In this document: positions 45,916 to 55,107 of the stretch, piece by piece
How the letters are laid out: every line of letters starts with the position of its first letter
How positions within the stretch are numbered: the stretch's first letter is position 1
Assembly: GCA_025361565.1 (NCBI GenBank)
Contig: JANYKN010000189.1
Coordinates: 124,001 to 188,000 of the forward strand
DNA from: Bacteroidota bacterium
GTDB taxonomy: Bacteria > Bacteroidota > Bacteroidia > Bacteroidales > NBLH01
Direction of reading: 5' to 3'
Length of the DNA stretch: 64,000 bases
Made by a program: the position numbers and the translations under genes
Notes under the pieces: generated by a model
Seen by the model: the letters and a program-made list of their open reading frames with translations, nothing else
Databases searched by the model: none
What the model was told of the DNA's origin: nothing

Positions 45916-46980
45916 ATGAAAATTGCTTCAACAAAGCTAATTTCAATTGTAATTGCATTGATATTTGCTGTGATTAGCGGAATTCTTTTACTTTATAGCC
46001 GTTTGGTAGATAGCCCAAACTATTTGGCTTACCTTATTTTTGATGTGCTTATTAGTTTTTCATTGACGTATATTGCTCTATATTATACATTTAATAATTT
46101 TATAATTAAAAAACTCAAACCAATTTTCGATACCATCGATACTTTACAAATGCCAGTGGATAAGTTGTATGAAAGTATTGAAAATGGTAGCCTTTTGACT
46201 GAAATAGATAATAGAGTAATGGAATGGGCAAAAATTAAAATTGCCGAAATTGCTGTATTAAAAGCCAATGAAAAGTATAGGAAAGAGTTTCTGGGCGATG
46301 TTTCGCACGAATTAAAAACCCCGTTATTCAATATCCAGGGATATATACTGACATTGATTGAAAGTGGCCTGGAAGATGAAGAAATTAACATGAAATATCT
46401 GAAAAGAACAGATAAAAATATTAATCGTCTGATTTCCATCGTTAAAGATCTCGAAACCATTGCAAAACTTGAAACAGGTGAACGATTGCTCGAATACGAG
46501 AACTTTGATATTGCAAAATTGATTATGGAAGTTTTTGATATGTTGGACATTAAGGCTGCTGAAAAAAATATAAAATTGAAATTTGATAAAAAATATATTT
46601 CGCCTGTTATTGTCAGAGCCGATAAAAAAAGAATTTCGGATGTATTAAACAACCTCATTATCAATTCTATTGTTTATGGCAGAGAAAATGGAACAACAAT
46701 GGCAAGAATAGAGCAATCTGAAAAAAATATTCTTATACACATTGAAGATAATGGGATTGGAATTGCCGAACAATATCAACAAAGGATTTTTGAAAGATTT
46801 TTCAGGGTTGATAAAAGCCGGTCTAAAATACAGGGAGGAACAGGATTGGGGCTTTCCATAGTAAAACATACCATTGAAGCCCATAAACAAAGTATTAAAG
46901 TAAAGAGTCAACTCAATATTGGTACAAAATTTACATTTTCACTAGAAAAAGTTAAAACAGATGGAAAACAAAAAACATAA
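45916..46980 (+). CDS. PhoR-like sensor histidine kinase
   Basis: The 354-residue kinase has two membrane helices (about 8-28 and 37-58) with almost no periplasmic loop, so it probably senses membrane or cytosolic signals or works with partners. A short linker follows, then the HisKA domain with phospho-acceptor H131 in GDVSHELKTPL, and the ATPase domain with N box LNNLIINSIVYG, G1 box EDNGIGIAEQ, F box IFERFFRVDKSRS and G2 box GGTGLGLSIVKHTIEAH. The stop overlaps the response regulator start by 20 bases, so they are a cognate pair. Confidence 0.93.
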   Translation: MKIASTKLISIVIALIFAVISGILLLYSRLVDSPNYLAYLIFDVLISFSLTYIALYYTFNNFIIKKLKPIFDTIDTLQMPVDKLYESIENGSLLTEIDNRVMEWAKIKIAEIAVLKANEKYRKEFLGDVSHELKTPLFNIQGYILTLIESGLEDEEINMKYLKRTDKNINRLISIVKDLETIAKLETGERLLEYENFDIAKLIMEVFDMLDIKAAEKNIKLKFDKKYISPVIVRADKKRISDVLNNLIINSIVYGRENGTTMARIEQSEKNILIHIEDNGIGIAEQYQQRIFERFFRVDKSRSKIQGGTGLGLSIVKHTIEAHKQSIKVKSQLNIGTKFTFSLEKVKTDGKQKT

Positions 46981-47659
46981 AATTTTGATTGTTGATGATG
47001 AAGCAGATATCCTGGAATTTGTTGGATATAATCTTAAAAAAGAAGGCTTTACAGTTTTTACGGCATTTAATGGCCTTGATGCTATAAAAAAAGCGAAAGA
47101 AAATCGCCCACACCTCATTTTAATGGATGTGATGATGCCCGAAATGGATGGAATTGAAGCCTGCGAAAAAATTAAAGAAATGCCGGATTTAAAAAATACT
47201 ATTATTGCATTTTTAACAGCCAGGAGCGAAGATTACTCTCAAATTGCAGGATTTGATGCCGGAGGAGATGATTATATTTCAAAACCAATTAAGCCTAAGG
47301 TATTGATTAGTAGAATTAAAGCATTGCTTAAAAGATATAGAGCAGATGAAACACCTGAATCAAAAGCAATAGATAATATTATAGAAAAAGGTGAATTGAA
47401 AATTGATGTTGAAAGATATATGGTTTACAAAGGAGGAGAAGAGATTATTCTTCCTAAAAAAGAATTTACATTGCTGCTTCTTTTGGTTTCAAAACCTCAT
47501 AAAGTTTTTATGCGCGAAGAAATTTTCTCAAAAGTATGGGGCGATGACATTATTGTGGGTGACCGAACTATTGATGTCCATATTCGTAAACTAAGAGAAA
47601 AAATCGGGGAAGATTTAATACAGACAGTAAAAGGGGTTGGTTATAAATATGTAATGTAA
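46961..47659 (+). CDS. PhoB-like response regulator (OmpR/PhoB family)
   Basis: The 232-residue regulator has an N-terminal receiver with acidic pocket VDDEADILEF, phospho-acceptor D56 in LILMDVMMPEMDG and the conserved Lys in DDYISKPIKPKVL. The C-terminal winged-helix DNA-binding domain includes ILPKKEFTLLLLLVSKP and VGDRTIDVHIRKLREKIGED with VKGVGYKY. It overlaps the kinase gene by 20 bases. The pair resembles the PhoR/PhoB system for phosphate control, but no phosphate-transport gene is nearby to confirm that role. Confidence 0.94.
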   Translation: MENKKHKILIVDDEADILEFVGYNLKKEGFTVFTAFNGLDAIKKAKENRPHLILMDVMMPEMDGIEACEKIKEMPDLKNTIIAFLTARSEDYSQIAGFDAGGDDYISKPIKPKVLISRIKALLKRYRADETPESKAIDNIIEKGELKIDVERYMVYKGGEEIILPKKEFTLLLLLVSKPHKVFMREEIFSKVWGDDIIVGDRTIDVHIRKLREKIGEDLIQTVKGVGYKYVM

Positions 47660-47707
47660 CAATCAACATCAAACTAACGCCAGTAATTATAGTATCGATA
47701 GATTAAT

Positions 47708-48832
47708 ATGAAAAAGATAAATTTAATTCTAATTGTTATTCAGTTGATTTGTTTAAGTAAAATTTATTCTCAAATTTATGTCAAACTAAATGGACTACCT
47801 GCAAATACCCCACCAAATGCAAGAGTTTTCATTGCCGGAAATTTTAATGGCTGGAATCCTGAAAATGAAAACTTTGAACTTAAAAAAAATGAGGATAACT
47901 TTTATACAATAAGTTTTTATACTGATTTAAAAGAAATAGAATACAAATTTACCCTTGGCAGCTGGGAGAAAGAGGAATGTTCGATAGATGGAATCTCAAT
48001 ACAAAACAGAAAATGCGAAATCAAAGGTAATGACACCATTTTTGCAGAAATTAAAGCATGGAAATTTGGGACAAAAAAACATACAGCAAGCAGTAATGTT
48101 TCCATTTTGAAAGAAGATTTCTACATTCCACAGATGAATAGAAAAAGAAGAATTTGGATTTATCTGCCTCCTGATTATAAGCATTCAAATAAATCATATC
48201 CGGTATTTTATGCACATGACGGTCAGAATTTATTCGATGCAGCAACTTCTTTTTCAGGTGAATGGGGAATTGATGAAAGCATGGATTCTCTTTTTGTCTT
48301 AGGCTCAAAATCATCTATTATTGTAGGAATTGACAACGGTGGCGAGTATCGGCTGGAAGAACTAACTCCTTGGTCTAATGCTAAATATGGAGGAGGAAAA
48401 GCAGGATTATATGCCGATTTTATCATAAAAACTTTAAAACCCTATATCGATAGTGCTTTTCGCACACTTCCAGAACAGAAAAATACAGGAGTCTTTGGAT
48501 CATCATTAGGTGGGTTAACTTCATTATACATGGCACTTCAATACCCCAATATATTTGGAAAAGTTGGTGTTTTTTCTCCTTCGTTTTGGTTTTCGGAAGA
48601 GGTATACAAAATGGCAGAAAACTTGAACAAAAAGCAGGATTGTAAAATTTATATTCTTGCTGGAAGAACCGAAGATAAAGACTTAGAAAATGAAGTGTTA
48701 AGAATGAAGCAAATACTGGAAACAAAAAAATTCAAAAAAAATTTAAAAGTTGAAATTTTGCCAGACGGTCAACATAATGAATGGTTTTGGCGGAGGGAGT
48801 TTCCAAAAGTTTATCAATGGCTAATGGATTGA
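47708..48832 (+). CDS. Secreted alpha/beta-hydrolase esterase with N-terminal CBM48-like domain
   Basis: The 374-residue protein has a signal peptide (LIVIQLICLSKIYSQ). Residues about 22-115 form an early-set/CBM48-like domain (VFIAGNFNGWNPENENF, EIEYKFTLGSWEKEE). Residues about 120-374 form an esterase D-type hydrolase: RKRRIWIYLPPDY, YAHDGQNLFDA, the nucleophile elbow GSSLGG (S266), and a C-terminal DGQHNEWFW giving H356. Known relatives remove acyl groups from sugars, siderophores or plant polymers, and the CBM48-like part suggests a carbohydrate or glycan substrate. It starts 48 bases after the response regulator and may be cotranscribed. Confidence 0.87.
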   Translation: MKKINLILIVIQLICLSKIYSQIYVKLNGLPANTPPNARVFIAGNFNGWNPENENFELKKNEDNFYTISFYTDLKEIEYKFTLGSWEKEECSIDGISIQNRKCEIKGNDTIFAEIKAWKFGTKKHTASSNVSILKEDFYIPQMNRKRRIWIYLPPDYKHSNKSYPVFYAHDGQNLFDAATSFSGEWGIDESMDSLFVLGSKSSIIVGIDNGGEYRLEELTPWSNAKYGGGKAGLYADFIIKTLKPYIDSAFRTLPEQKNTGVFGSSLGGLTSLYMALQYPNIFGKVGVFSPSFWFSEEVYKMAENLNKKQDCKIYILAGRTEDKDLENEVLRMKQILETKKFKKNLKVEILPDGQHNEWFWRREFPKVYQWLMD

Positions 48833-48977
48833 CAATATTCCGCTTATCCTTCTCAATCTGAACATATCAACAATCCTACAAAAAATACCTTTGATAATCA
48901 CTAAAATGAACGATGTTGGATTAGAAATATAGCTTTTTAAAAAGGCTAAAACATAATTCGCACATTATCGGTGGACT

Positions 48978-50102
48978 TTAAAAGGATCTTATTGCCCTTA
49001 CCCTGTAAGTGCTCGGTCTAAAAAAATATTCTGACTTGCCATAACTAAAATCATAATACCAAGCTCCATCGTTGGCATATTCCGTTGAGCTCCAATATTT
49101 TCCATAAGTTGGAGACATAAACTCCGGGTGCAGCGGATTGGTGTTGGCATCTCCGTCATTTGCAAGCACATTGTATATTGAAAGCAGTGCTTCATCCATA
49201 TGACGCAATTCAATGGTACTGGGCAAATACCAATCGGAAAAACCCCCAGATGTATAATTTTTACAAAGATTTGCGGCACTATTTGTATGACCAGGTTGGT
49301 TAACAATTGCCATGGTATTTAGTGCACCATCATAAAAATTCTGTGCCCCAGAAGCCGGTGAAACTACATTGCTCCAGGCCACTCCGTTTCCGCCATCAAG
49401 ATCGTCAAGACTGGCTATGAGTCCATGTTTCCCTGTTTTGTCAACAAAATATACAATTCCACCTCCAAAAAGTTCCCCTACATAATGGATGATTGGAATA
49501 ATTCCATCCTGTGCAATTATTTGCCACACAGAACCATCCCAAATATAAGATTTCTTATCCACTGTGTTATAATATCCGTTGTTCAGAACAGGACTGGCAG
49601 GAGCACTCATCAAACTTCCAAGCCAAATTATTGATATTCCATTAGTTCCATCTTTGCCAGGTAATCCATCTAAACCATCCACACCATTAGTTCCAGGATC
49701 ACCTTTATCTCCTTTTGGCCCTGAGCCGGAGGTTTGAGCGTAAAGTGCATAAGGTACGCTAAGTAATTGACTTGTACCCATTTCTATTCCTCCAACCGTA
49801 ATTCTGATATAATATGTACCTGATGACCAGTTTATTGAAGCTATTCCTGCTGTATTTTTGCTTCCAATATTCAGGTTTATAATTCCCTGTGCTGTTGTAG
49901 TTACATCATGCGATTCAGTAAACACAATAGTTCCACTAGTGCCTCCTTCAAAAATATCAATGAGCACAGTTTTATCTTGAGAAGCAATAATATTTCCACC
50001 TGCATCGCGCAAAACTGCCTGATATTTAAATTGACCAGGAGCTTGGGAATAAATCAAATTTGTGGTGATAACGAATAAAAATAGAAATAAAGAGGTTTTC
50101 AT
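48978..50102 (-). CDS. Secreted collagen-like repeat protein with Lcl/DUF1566 domain
   Basis: This 374-residue protein has a signal peptide (LFLFVITTNLIYSQ). An N-terminal beta domain (about 20-125: FKYQAVLRDAGGNIIASQD, GIINLNIGS, QLLSVPYALYA) is followed by a short collagen-like segment (GPKGDKGDPGTNGVDGLDGL and onward), then a hinge with YIWDGSVWQIIAQDG, and a C-terminal DUF1566/Lcl domain (GGIVYFVDKTGKHGLIAS, GGFSDWYLPSTIEL, YWSSTEYANDGAWYYDFSYG). Lcl domains are found in adhesins and surface lectin-like proteins. Its start codon overlaps the upstream gene's stop by four bases, so the two secreted proteins are made together. Confidence 0.85.
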   Translation of the reverse strand: MKTSLFLFLFVITTNLIYSQAPGQFKYQAVLRDAGGNIIASQDKTVLIDIFEGGTSGTIVFTESHDVTTTAQGIINLNIGSKNTAGIASINWSSGTYYIRITVGGIEMGTSQLLSVPYALYAQTSGSGPKGDKGDPGTNGVDGLDGLPGKDGTNGISIIWLGSLMSAPASPVLNNGYYNTVDKKSYIWDGSVWQIIAQDGIIPIIHYVGELFGGGIVYFVDKTGKHGLIASLDDLDGGNGVAWSNVVSPASGAQNFYDGALNTMAIVNQPGHTNSAANLCKNYTSGGFSDWYLPSTIELRHMDEALLSIYNVLANDGDANTNPLHPEFMSPTYGKYWSSTEYANDGAWYYDFSYGKSEYFFRPSTYRVRAIRSF

Positions 50103-50590
50103 CTTATCGAATTTTTAATAATGATAAAAGACTGAAGCTGGATCTCACTTTTCCTGACAGTTAAAATATAGGAGCCACATTCAAAATTTGATAAGTTTAT
50201 TTGTTGCTTTGCTGCAAAAAGTTTGGATTTGAGCAATATGAAGCCTGATAAATCAGTGATTTGAAATTCAAATTTACCAAATTCTAAATCATTCACTTCC
50301 AATAGAATAAAATCATTAGCAGGATTTGGATAAGCATAAATTTTTAGATCCATACCTTCATTCTGCGCCAAAGCAGTTATAGAATAGTTTCCCTGATTAA
50401 AACCTTGGCTAAGAATATTTTGACCACTTATATAAGTTTCAGTTTCGATCTCTCCTATTGACCAATCTAATTGATAATTAGAATTGATAAACTTTTCGCC
50501 CGCTGTGGAAAAAAGCTGTGGGCATAAATTTTGGCTAGAAGCCAGTGAGAATAATAAAAGCATTTCTGCAATAACCAGAATAGTTTTCAT
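50099..50590 (-). CDS. Small T9SS type A sorting-domain protein
   Basis: The ATG at 50590 gives 163 residues with a signal peptide (LVIAEMLLLFSLASSQ). A short beta region (SNYQLDWSIGEIETETYI, GFNQGNYS) leads to a T9SS sorting domain occupying more than half of the protein: KIYAYPNPANDFILLEV, FEFQITDLSGFILLKSK and ECGSYILTVRK. It carries almost no cargo domain, so it may be a minimal secreted partner for the Lcl protein whose gene overlaps its stop by four bases. T9SS export is inferred from the tail. Confidence 0.82.
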   Translation of the reverse strand: MKTILVIAEMLLLFSLASSQNLCPQLFSTAGEKFINSNYQLDWSIGEIETETYISGQNILSQGFNQGNYSITALAQNEGMDLKIYAYPNPANDFILLEVNDLEFGKFEFQITDLSGFILLKSKLFAAKQQINLSNFECGSYILTVRKSEIQLQSFIIIKNSIR

Positions 50591-50972
50591 CAAAAAAAGT
50601 AATTTGATTCAAATTTATAAGATTTGAAAAATTGGCATGTAAACAATCCAGCACAAGAAAATTTATTATCCAATATCTTCCATGCCAAAAAATCAGGCTA
50701 TTTTTGAGGTTAAAATTTAGGAATAAAACATTTTGTTTATATTCTAAATTTACGAAAATTTTTTGACATTTAATAGTGGAAAAAGTCAATTTTGGGGCCT
50801 ATCTGAAAATTAACAACCCAAATGGATAATGAGTTCTGTATAATTAAACTGTTATTGCATATAAAGCATTGTTATACAAAATTATATGAATTTCAAATTT
50901 TAAAATAAATGCAGATAAGTATTTATTTTCTCATCAGCAAACGATAGAAATAACTTAGTTAATTTCAATCCT
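50591..50972. other. 382-base gap before the CPBP gene
   Basis: The stretch is AT-rich. Weak open frames exist on the minus strand but have unusual, Phe- and Asn-rich composition and no start context. No terminator or repeat was recognised. Confidence 0.4.
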
Positions 50973-51923
50973 TCAATCTACGTTTAATTCGGTAGGTAGA
51001 ATTTCTATTTTTTTGCTTAAAATCCCAAATTTCCAATTATAAATATAGGCAAGAATAAAAATAAACACCGCACTTATTAAAATTAAACCAACTAAATCGG
51101 CTTTGGAATCAATATTTTGCTGTATAAGTAAGGCTGGTGTTTGCAATACCGAAGATTTACTGGTTAAAAAAACACTCAAAAAGATGTTGTTTGCGGTGTG
51201 CGCTCCCATGGCTAATTCGACACCATCATCAAGAACACTGATTAGTCCGAATACGAAGCCGAAGATTATATATTGTGGCATAACAAGCCAGAATCCATAT
51301 TCAGAAACTTCGGGATTTAACGAATGCATCAATCCAAAAAGAATGGATGGGATTAAAATAACAAGCATCCGGTTTTTTGTCCAAACCCCTATACCTTGCG
51401 CCAGATAGCCCCTAAACATAATTTCTTCATATGAAGCTTGGAAAGGGATCATACAGAAAGAGACCAAGATTAAAATGATAAATGAAACTGCATTGAAATT
51501 AAAAGTAAAATTATCAGGATGTTGAATATAATCGCTCAACAGATAAATACCGCTTAATACAGTCCAAATTGCGGCTGACATAAAAAAACGGTTCCATCTG
51601 ATGGATTCTGCTCCAGTGATAAGAACTTTGTAGTTCCTTTTATGTAGCGGTTTATATAGAAACAATAAGATAAGCAAACTTGCAACGAATGGTAAAATCA
51701 TTAGAAAGAAACCAAAATTTGCATCAATTCCAAATACAGACAAATCAGCCAGATTTTCAGGATTGGGTTGAATGGTTCCTCCGCTCTGCGCTACTTTAAA
51801 ACCAATTACCAAAATCAGCGGAATGCCTCCAATGGTTTGCCCACCTATGAAAGATGCCAAAAACACAACCAAGTATCTCCACCAATGATTATGTCCAGTT
51901 AATGCATTTGAAAGTTGTTTCAT
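50973..51923 (-). CDS. CPBP-family intramembrane glutamic endopeptidase
   Basis: The 316-residue membrane protein has about eight helices and the CPBP (CAAX protease and bacteriocin-processing) motifs: SYEEIMFRGYLAQG (catalytic EE and R), a middle GLMHSLNP (His) and a late MGAHTANNIFLSV (His and Asn). Known members process prenylated proteins or bacteriocin precursors or act in stress responses; the substrate here is unknown. The gene is 50 bases downstream of the DUF3267 gene on the same strand, and the two putative membrane peptidases are likely cotranscribed. Confidence 0.9.
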   Translation of the reverse strand: MKQLSNALTGHNHWWRYLVVFLASFIGGQTIGGIPLILVIGFKVAQSGGTIQPNPENLADLSVFGIDANFGFFLMILPFVASLLILLFLYKPLHKRNYKVLITGAESIRWNRFFMSAAIWTVLSGIYLLSDYIQHPDNFTFNFNAVSFIILILVSFCMIPFQASYEEIMFRGYLAQGIGVWTKNRMLVILIPSILFGLMHSLNPEVSEYGFWLVMPQYIIFGFVFGLISVLDDGVELAMGAHTANNIFLSVFLTSKSSVLQTPALLIQQNIDSKADLVGLILISAVFIFILAYIYNWKFGILSKKIEILPTELNVD

Positions 51924-51973
51924 AATAAATTATTGAGGATATGAGTATTATACAATTATTTTGTTTTTCAAAT

Positions 51974-52549
51974 TCATTTAGCTAAATGATCCAAATCTTT
52001 AGAAATAAAACAGCCAATTTTATCGGGATGATCCTGCACCCAATCATTGCGATTTTCGTTACGCATCATCCAAATCATCAGCAAATCGCCACCTGCAGCA
52101 ATACTGAAAAAAATCCCAAAAACCAATATTCCCAAACTTCCTGTAAATAAAGATATTACAGCAGGAATGAAGCCCAATAAAATTGCGGGCATAATTCCAC
52201 CAATACGGTAATGTTTAAGTTTCATTGGTTCTTTGCTATGGCAATAGGGTGTAAGATGTGTCCACATAATCCCAAATCTGATTGCCCGAAATCCCTTTTT
52301 AAGATAAAACGACCAAAACAAACCATGAATCAATTCATGAAGAATTACACCAATAAATATAATGAATAAAGTGAAAAAGATATTATTAAAAAGGATGTCA
52401 AATAGGCCACCTGAGTGTCCATTCGGCCATAATAGAAAATAGGGCACCGCAAAAATGAAAAGAATAATAGGTACAAATATAAGCGCTTTGGTATTGACCA
52501 TGCTGGCATCCATGGTTATTTCTTTCATTTCTGTTTTGGTTGTTTCCAT
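51974..52549 (-). CDS. DUF3267-type putative membrane metalloprotease
   Basis: The 191-residue membrane protein has about four helices. The HELIHGLFWSFYL motif (HExxH) and the later THLTPYCHSKEPMKLKHYRI segment are typical of DUF3267 proteins, which resemble zinc metallopeptidases. Whether it is an active protease cannot be told. It is just upstream of the CPBP gene, with a 50-base gap. Confidence 0.8.
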   Translation of the reverse strand: METTKTEMKEITMDASMVNTKALIFVPIILFIFAVPYFLLWPNGHSGGLFDILFNNIFFTLFIIFIGVILHELIHGLFWSFYLKKGFRAIRFGIMWTHLTPYCHSKEPMKLKHYRIGGIMPAILLGFIPAVISLFTGSLGILVFGIFFSIAAGGDLLMIWMMRNENRNDWVQDHPDKIGCFISKDLDHLAK

Positions 52550-52706
52550 AAAATAAATCTTTAATTAAAGTGTGTTGTATTGAGATACAAAATAAATGAG
52601 AATTATTGAATGATGTTAACGTAATTATCACAAAATCAATAAATAATTTTAATTATCATGAATTGGGGAAATTGTATATCATTTTAATTTATTAATGCTA
52701 ATCTGC

Positions 52707-52714
52707 TATATTTG
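52707..52714 (+). promoter_or_regulatory. Bacteroidota -7 promoter element
   Basis: TATATTTG is an exact TAnnTTTG match 29 bases upstream of the ATG at 52744. Confidence 0.55.
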
Positions 52715-52743
52715 TGTCAATAAAAGGAAAAAGACATTGAAAT

Positions 52744-53532
52744 ATGGCCAAAAAAAATCAACAAAATGCAACAGCAACTGTCGAAATCCTAATAAAAGGC
52801 TATGCACCAAAAGATATGGCCTTACCTGTTCGCTGGATTTATATTTCTTTTCGCTTGGTTCATTTATTGGCAACAGCCGCTACACTGCCTTTGGCGCTTC
52901 TTTATGGAAAAAGCAGTGCAAGCGGGCTTCCTTATTTCCCAGGTTGGATTGGATGGTTAATGGCCTTTGGTGCAATTATCTGGGTTTTGATGTATATCGG
53001 ACTTGAACAATACTCCTATCCTACTCAATTGACTGGTGCACTTCTCTTTACCGGGGCTTTTTCGCTTAATGCGCTGTCCGGATTATCGCTATCTGATTTT
53101 ATTAATACTTATACTGCATACCAGGTTTTTATCAGTGCTCTTTTGGCACAGTTTCTTTTTATATTGGGGATTTTCGTCAGGTATTCGTATCTGAAAATAA
53201 CAAACAAACCTGAAGGTAATGATCTTGAAAACTGGTATATGATTTTTCTGATTGCGATAATTACTGGATTAGGATTGCTAATTTATGCGCTGAGCAAGCC
53301 TTTGATAATGCAATTTATGAATGAAAAAAATTCGCTGGTTCTGATTCTTGCAATTGTCTTTTTCCTTTATCACACTTTTTCCGATGGAAAAGTACTTTGG
53401 AATGGAAGCGTTTTTAACAAAAGATTATACGAAAATAAAGTGCAAAGCCAATTACACGATAAATGGTCTGCTTTTTCTGCAATTGCAATCATTGTGTCAT
53501 TACTGGCTTCATTGATTATTGGAATCTGGTAA
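52744..53532 (+). CDS. Seven-helix integral membrane protein of unknown function
   Basis: The 262-residue protein has a short polar N-terminus (KNQQNATATVEILIKGYAPK) and about seven hydrophobic segments. Between segments five and six is a short loop (YALSKPLIMQFMNEKNS), and a charged region before the last helix contains KVLWNGSVFNKRLYENKV. I recognise no domain or catalytic motif. It has its own promoter close to the start. The spacing to the following DUF2179 gene (129 bases with a separate -7 element) argues for separate transcription. Confidence 0.75.
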   Translation: MAKKNQQNATATVEILIKGYAPKDMALPVRWIYISFRLVHLLATAATLPLALLYGKSSASGLPYFPGWIGWLMAFGAIIWVLMYIGLEQYSYPTQLTGALLFTGAFSLNALSGLSLSDFINTYTAYQVFISALLAQFLFILGIFVRYSYLKITNKPEGNDLENWYMIFLIAIITGLGLLIYALSKPLIMQFMNEKNSLVLILAIVFFLYHTFSDGKVLWNGSVFNKRLYENKVQSQLHDKWSAFSAIAIIVSLLASLIIGIW

Positions 53533-53627
53533 ACCGTTCAGAAAACCATCAAGATATTGTATATCTATAGTTTGTAAATTAGTTTGGATTTTTATAGCTT
53601 CGTTTTAATAGTTCCTTAATAACTTCA

Positions 53628-53635
53628 TACCTTTG
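53628..53635 (+). promoter_or_regulatory. Bacteroidota -7 promoter element of the DUF2179 gene
   Basis: TACCTTTG is an exact TAnnTTTG match 26 bases before the ATG at 53662. Confidence 0.55.
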
Positions 53636-53661
53636 CAGCATTATTCATTTATTCTTTCATA

Positions 53662-54264
53662 ATGTTCGATGCTGCATTTATAAGTTCACCCTTATTTTTA
53701 TATTTTGTACTTCCTTTTTTGATATTTGCCACAAGGATTGTTGATGTAACCATGGACACTTTGCGAATTGTATTTATTTCGCGTGGAAATAAAATTGTAG
53801 CTCCAATTTTGGGATTTTTCGGAGTTTTGGTTTGGCTTATGGCAATTACTCAAATTATGCAGCATCTCGACAATTTTATTTGTTATGTTGCCTATGCCGG
53901 AGGTTTTGCCACAGGAAACTATATTGGCCTTATTCTCGAAGAAAAAATGGCTATTGGTTTTCAAGTAGTTCGGGTAATTACAAGTAAAGATTCAAGCCCA
54001 TTGATTGAAGATTTGCGGACCAAAGGCTACGGCGTTACCTCTATTTGGGCCGAAGGAAAATCGGGCGACGTACATATAATATACTCTATTGTTAAACGCA
54101 GCAATGTAAAAGATGTGATAGAGATTATCAACTTTTTTAATCCAAAAGCATTTTATTCAATCGAAGATATCAGGTCTTTGAATGCCCAACATAGCTTGTT
54201 CAGTCCTGATTTTAAGAAAAACAACCGTTATAGATGGTTGAGGAGGGGTAGGCAGCAGGTATAA
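53662..54264 (+). CDS. DUF5698/DUF2179 membrane protein
   Basis: The 200-residue protein has three hydrophobic segments near its N-terminus (residues about 8-85, including RIVDVTMDTLRIVFISRGNK) and a cytosolic C-terminal DUF2179 domain of about 100 residues (GFQVVRVITSKDSSPLIEDL, GYGVTSIWAEGKSGDVHIIY). The layout matches the UPF0316/DUF5698-DUF2179 family, whose role is not established. The extreme C-terminus is very basic (NNRYRWLRRGRQQV). Confidence 0.88.
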   Translation: MFDAAFISSPLFLYFVLPFLIFATRIVDVTMDTLRIVFISRGNKIVAPILGFFGVLVWLMAITQIMQHLDNFICYVAYAGGFATGNYIGLILEEKMAIGFQVVRVITSKDSSPLIEDLRTKGYGVTSIWAEGKSGDVHIIYSIVKRSNVKDVIEIINFFNPKAFYSIEDIRSLNAQHSLFSPDFKKNNRYRWLRRGRQQV

Positions 54265-54357
54265 GGTTTCATTATTCCTAAAATGTAAGAATAAAGAAAT
54301 TTTCATACCTTAGCTTATCTGATAATTGTTATATCCAAAACCCTTTGCATTTAAGCT

Positions 54358-54903
54358 ATGAATTTCATTATCTTTGATTTAGAAGCAACCTGCTGGCCCG
54401 AAACTATAGGAACCACACGAGAAATTATAGAAATTGGCGCCGTTAAAATTAATGACAAACAACAAATAATCAGCGAATTCGATTCATTTGTAAAACCAGA
54501 CCTCCACCCTATTCTTTCTGATTTTTGTAAAGACTTAACTTCAATTAACCAACATGAAATTGATAATGCTGAGTATTTTCCGCATGTTATAGCTCAATTC
54601 AGGAAATGGATAAATCTTGAACATGGTGATTATCTGCTATGCAGCTGGGGTTTTTACGATAGAAAACAAATAATTGAAGATTGTAATTTGCACAATCTTG
54701 AATTTGAGTGGGTAAAAAAACACATAAGCTTAAAACACCAACATGCAAAATTGACAAATCAAAATCGGCCATTGGGACTTGGGACTGCGTTGAAAATAGA
54801 AAATATGCAATTTGAAGGAACAGCCCATCGGGGTATTGATGATGCAAGAAATATTTCACGGATTTTTTTGAAGTATTTTGTCAAGTGGGAAATTAGCTAT
54901 TAG
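54358..54903 (+). CDS. DEDDh-type 3'-5' exonuclease
   Basis: The 181-residue protein has the exonuclease motifs FIIFDLEATCW (ExoI: D-x-E), CSWGFYDRKQIIEDC (ExoII region) and HRGIDDARNISRIF (ExoIII: H-x(4)-D). The form resembles ERI-1/KapD-type RNA exonucleases (IGTTREIIEIGAVKIND, FVKPDLHPILSDFCKDLTSI), which trim structured RNA ends. There is no signal peptide, so it is cytosolic. It may be transcribed alone; TACCTTAG near 54305 is only a weak match to the -7 consensus. Confidence 0.92.
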   Translation: MNFIIFDLEATCWPETIGTTREIIEIGAVKINDKQQIISEFDSFVKPDLHPILSDFCKDLTSINQHEIDNAEYFPHVIAQFRKWINLEHGDYLLCSWGFYDRKQIIEDCNLHNLEFEWVKKHISLKHQHAKLTNQNRPLGLGTALKIENMQFEGTAHRGIDDARNISRIFLKYFVKWEISY

Positions 54904-54936
54904 AAATTAGTATATTGTTGAATTAATGAGAATTAT

Positions 54937-55002
54937 ATCCCTTCAACGCGGTTATATTAGAGCACCCTCTTCAAGGGTTTTCAACCACTTGATGGGGTTT
55001 AT
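54937..55002. repeat. Cluster of short GC-richer hairpins (dispersed-repeat-like)
   Basis: The block holds ACCCT/AGGGT (ACCCTCTTCAAGGGT) and a second potential hairpin in ACCACTTGATGGGGT, with an ATAT-flanked GC-richer segment CCCTTCAACGCGG before them. It stands out from the AT-rich surroundings and lies just before the PLP decarboxylase gene. It resembles small dispersed repeats, but this cannot be confirmed from one copy. Confidence 0.4.
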
Positions 55003-55107
55003 TTCTGAGTTTTTAAAACGGTATACATATATAAATTAATTATTACTTCCTTTTAGATTTAAAGAAAGATTCCTAAATTAGAGGGATAAAAACCTTAATC
55101 CACATAC

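Noticed and set aside
46083-46664. 193-codon open frame on the minus strand
   Set aside because: It lies antisense within the histidine kinase gene, whose motifs are complete. The product is Ser/Leu/Ile-rich with no domain, as expected for a shadow frame.
49680-49730. Short GGNGNN-like repeats suggesting a minisatellite or CRISPR-like array
   Set aside because: They encode the collagen-like Gly-x-y segment of the Lcl protein in frame. There are no regular spacers.
50535-50789. Possible small gene in the gap before the CPBP gene
   Set aside because: The frame overlaps the signal peptide region of the T9SS gene and its product is Phe/Asn-rich without recognisable features.
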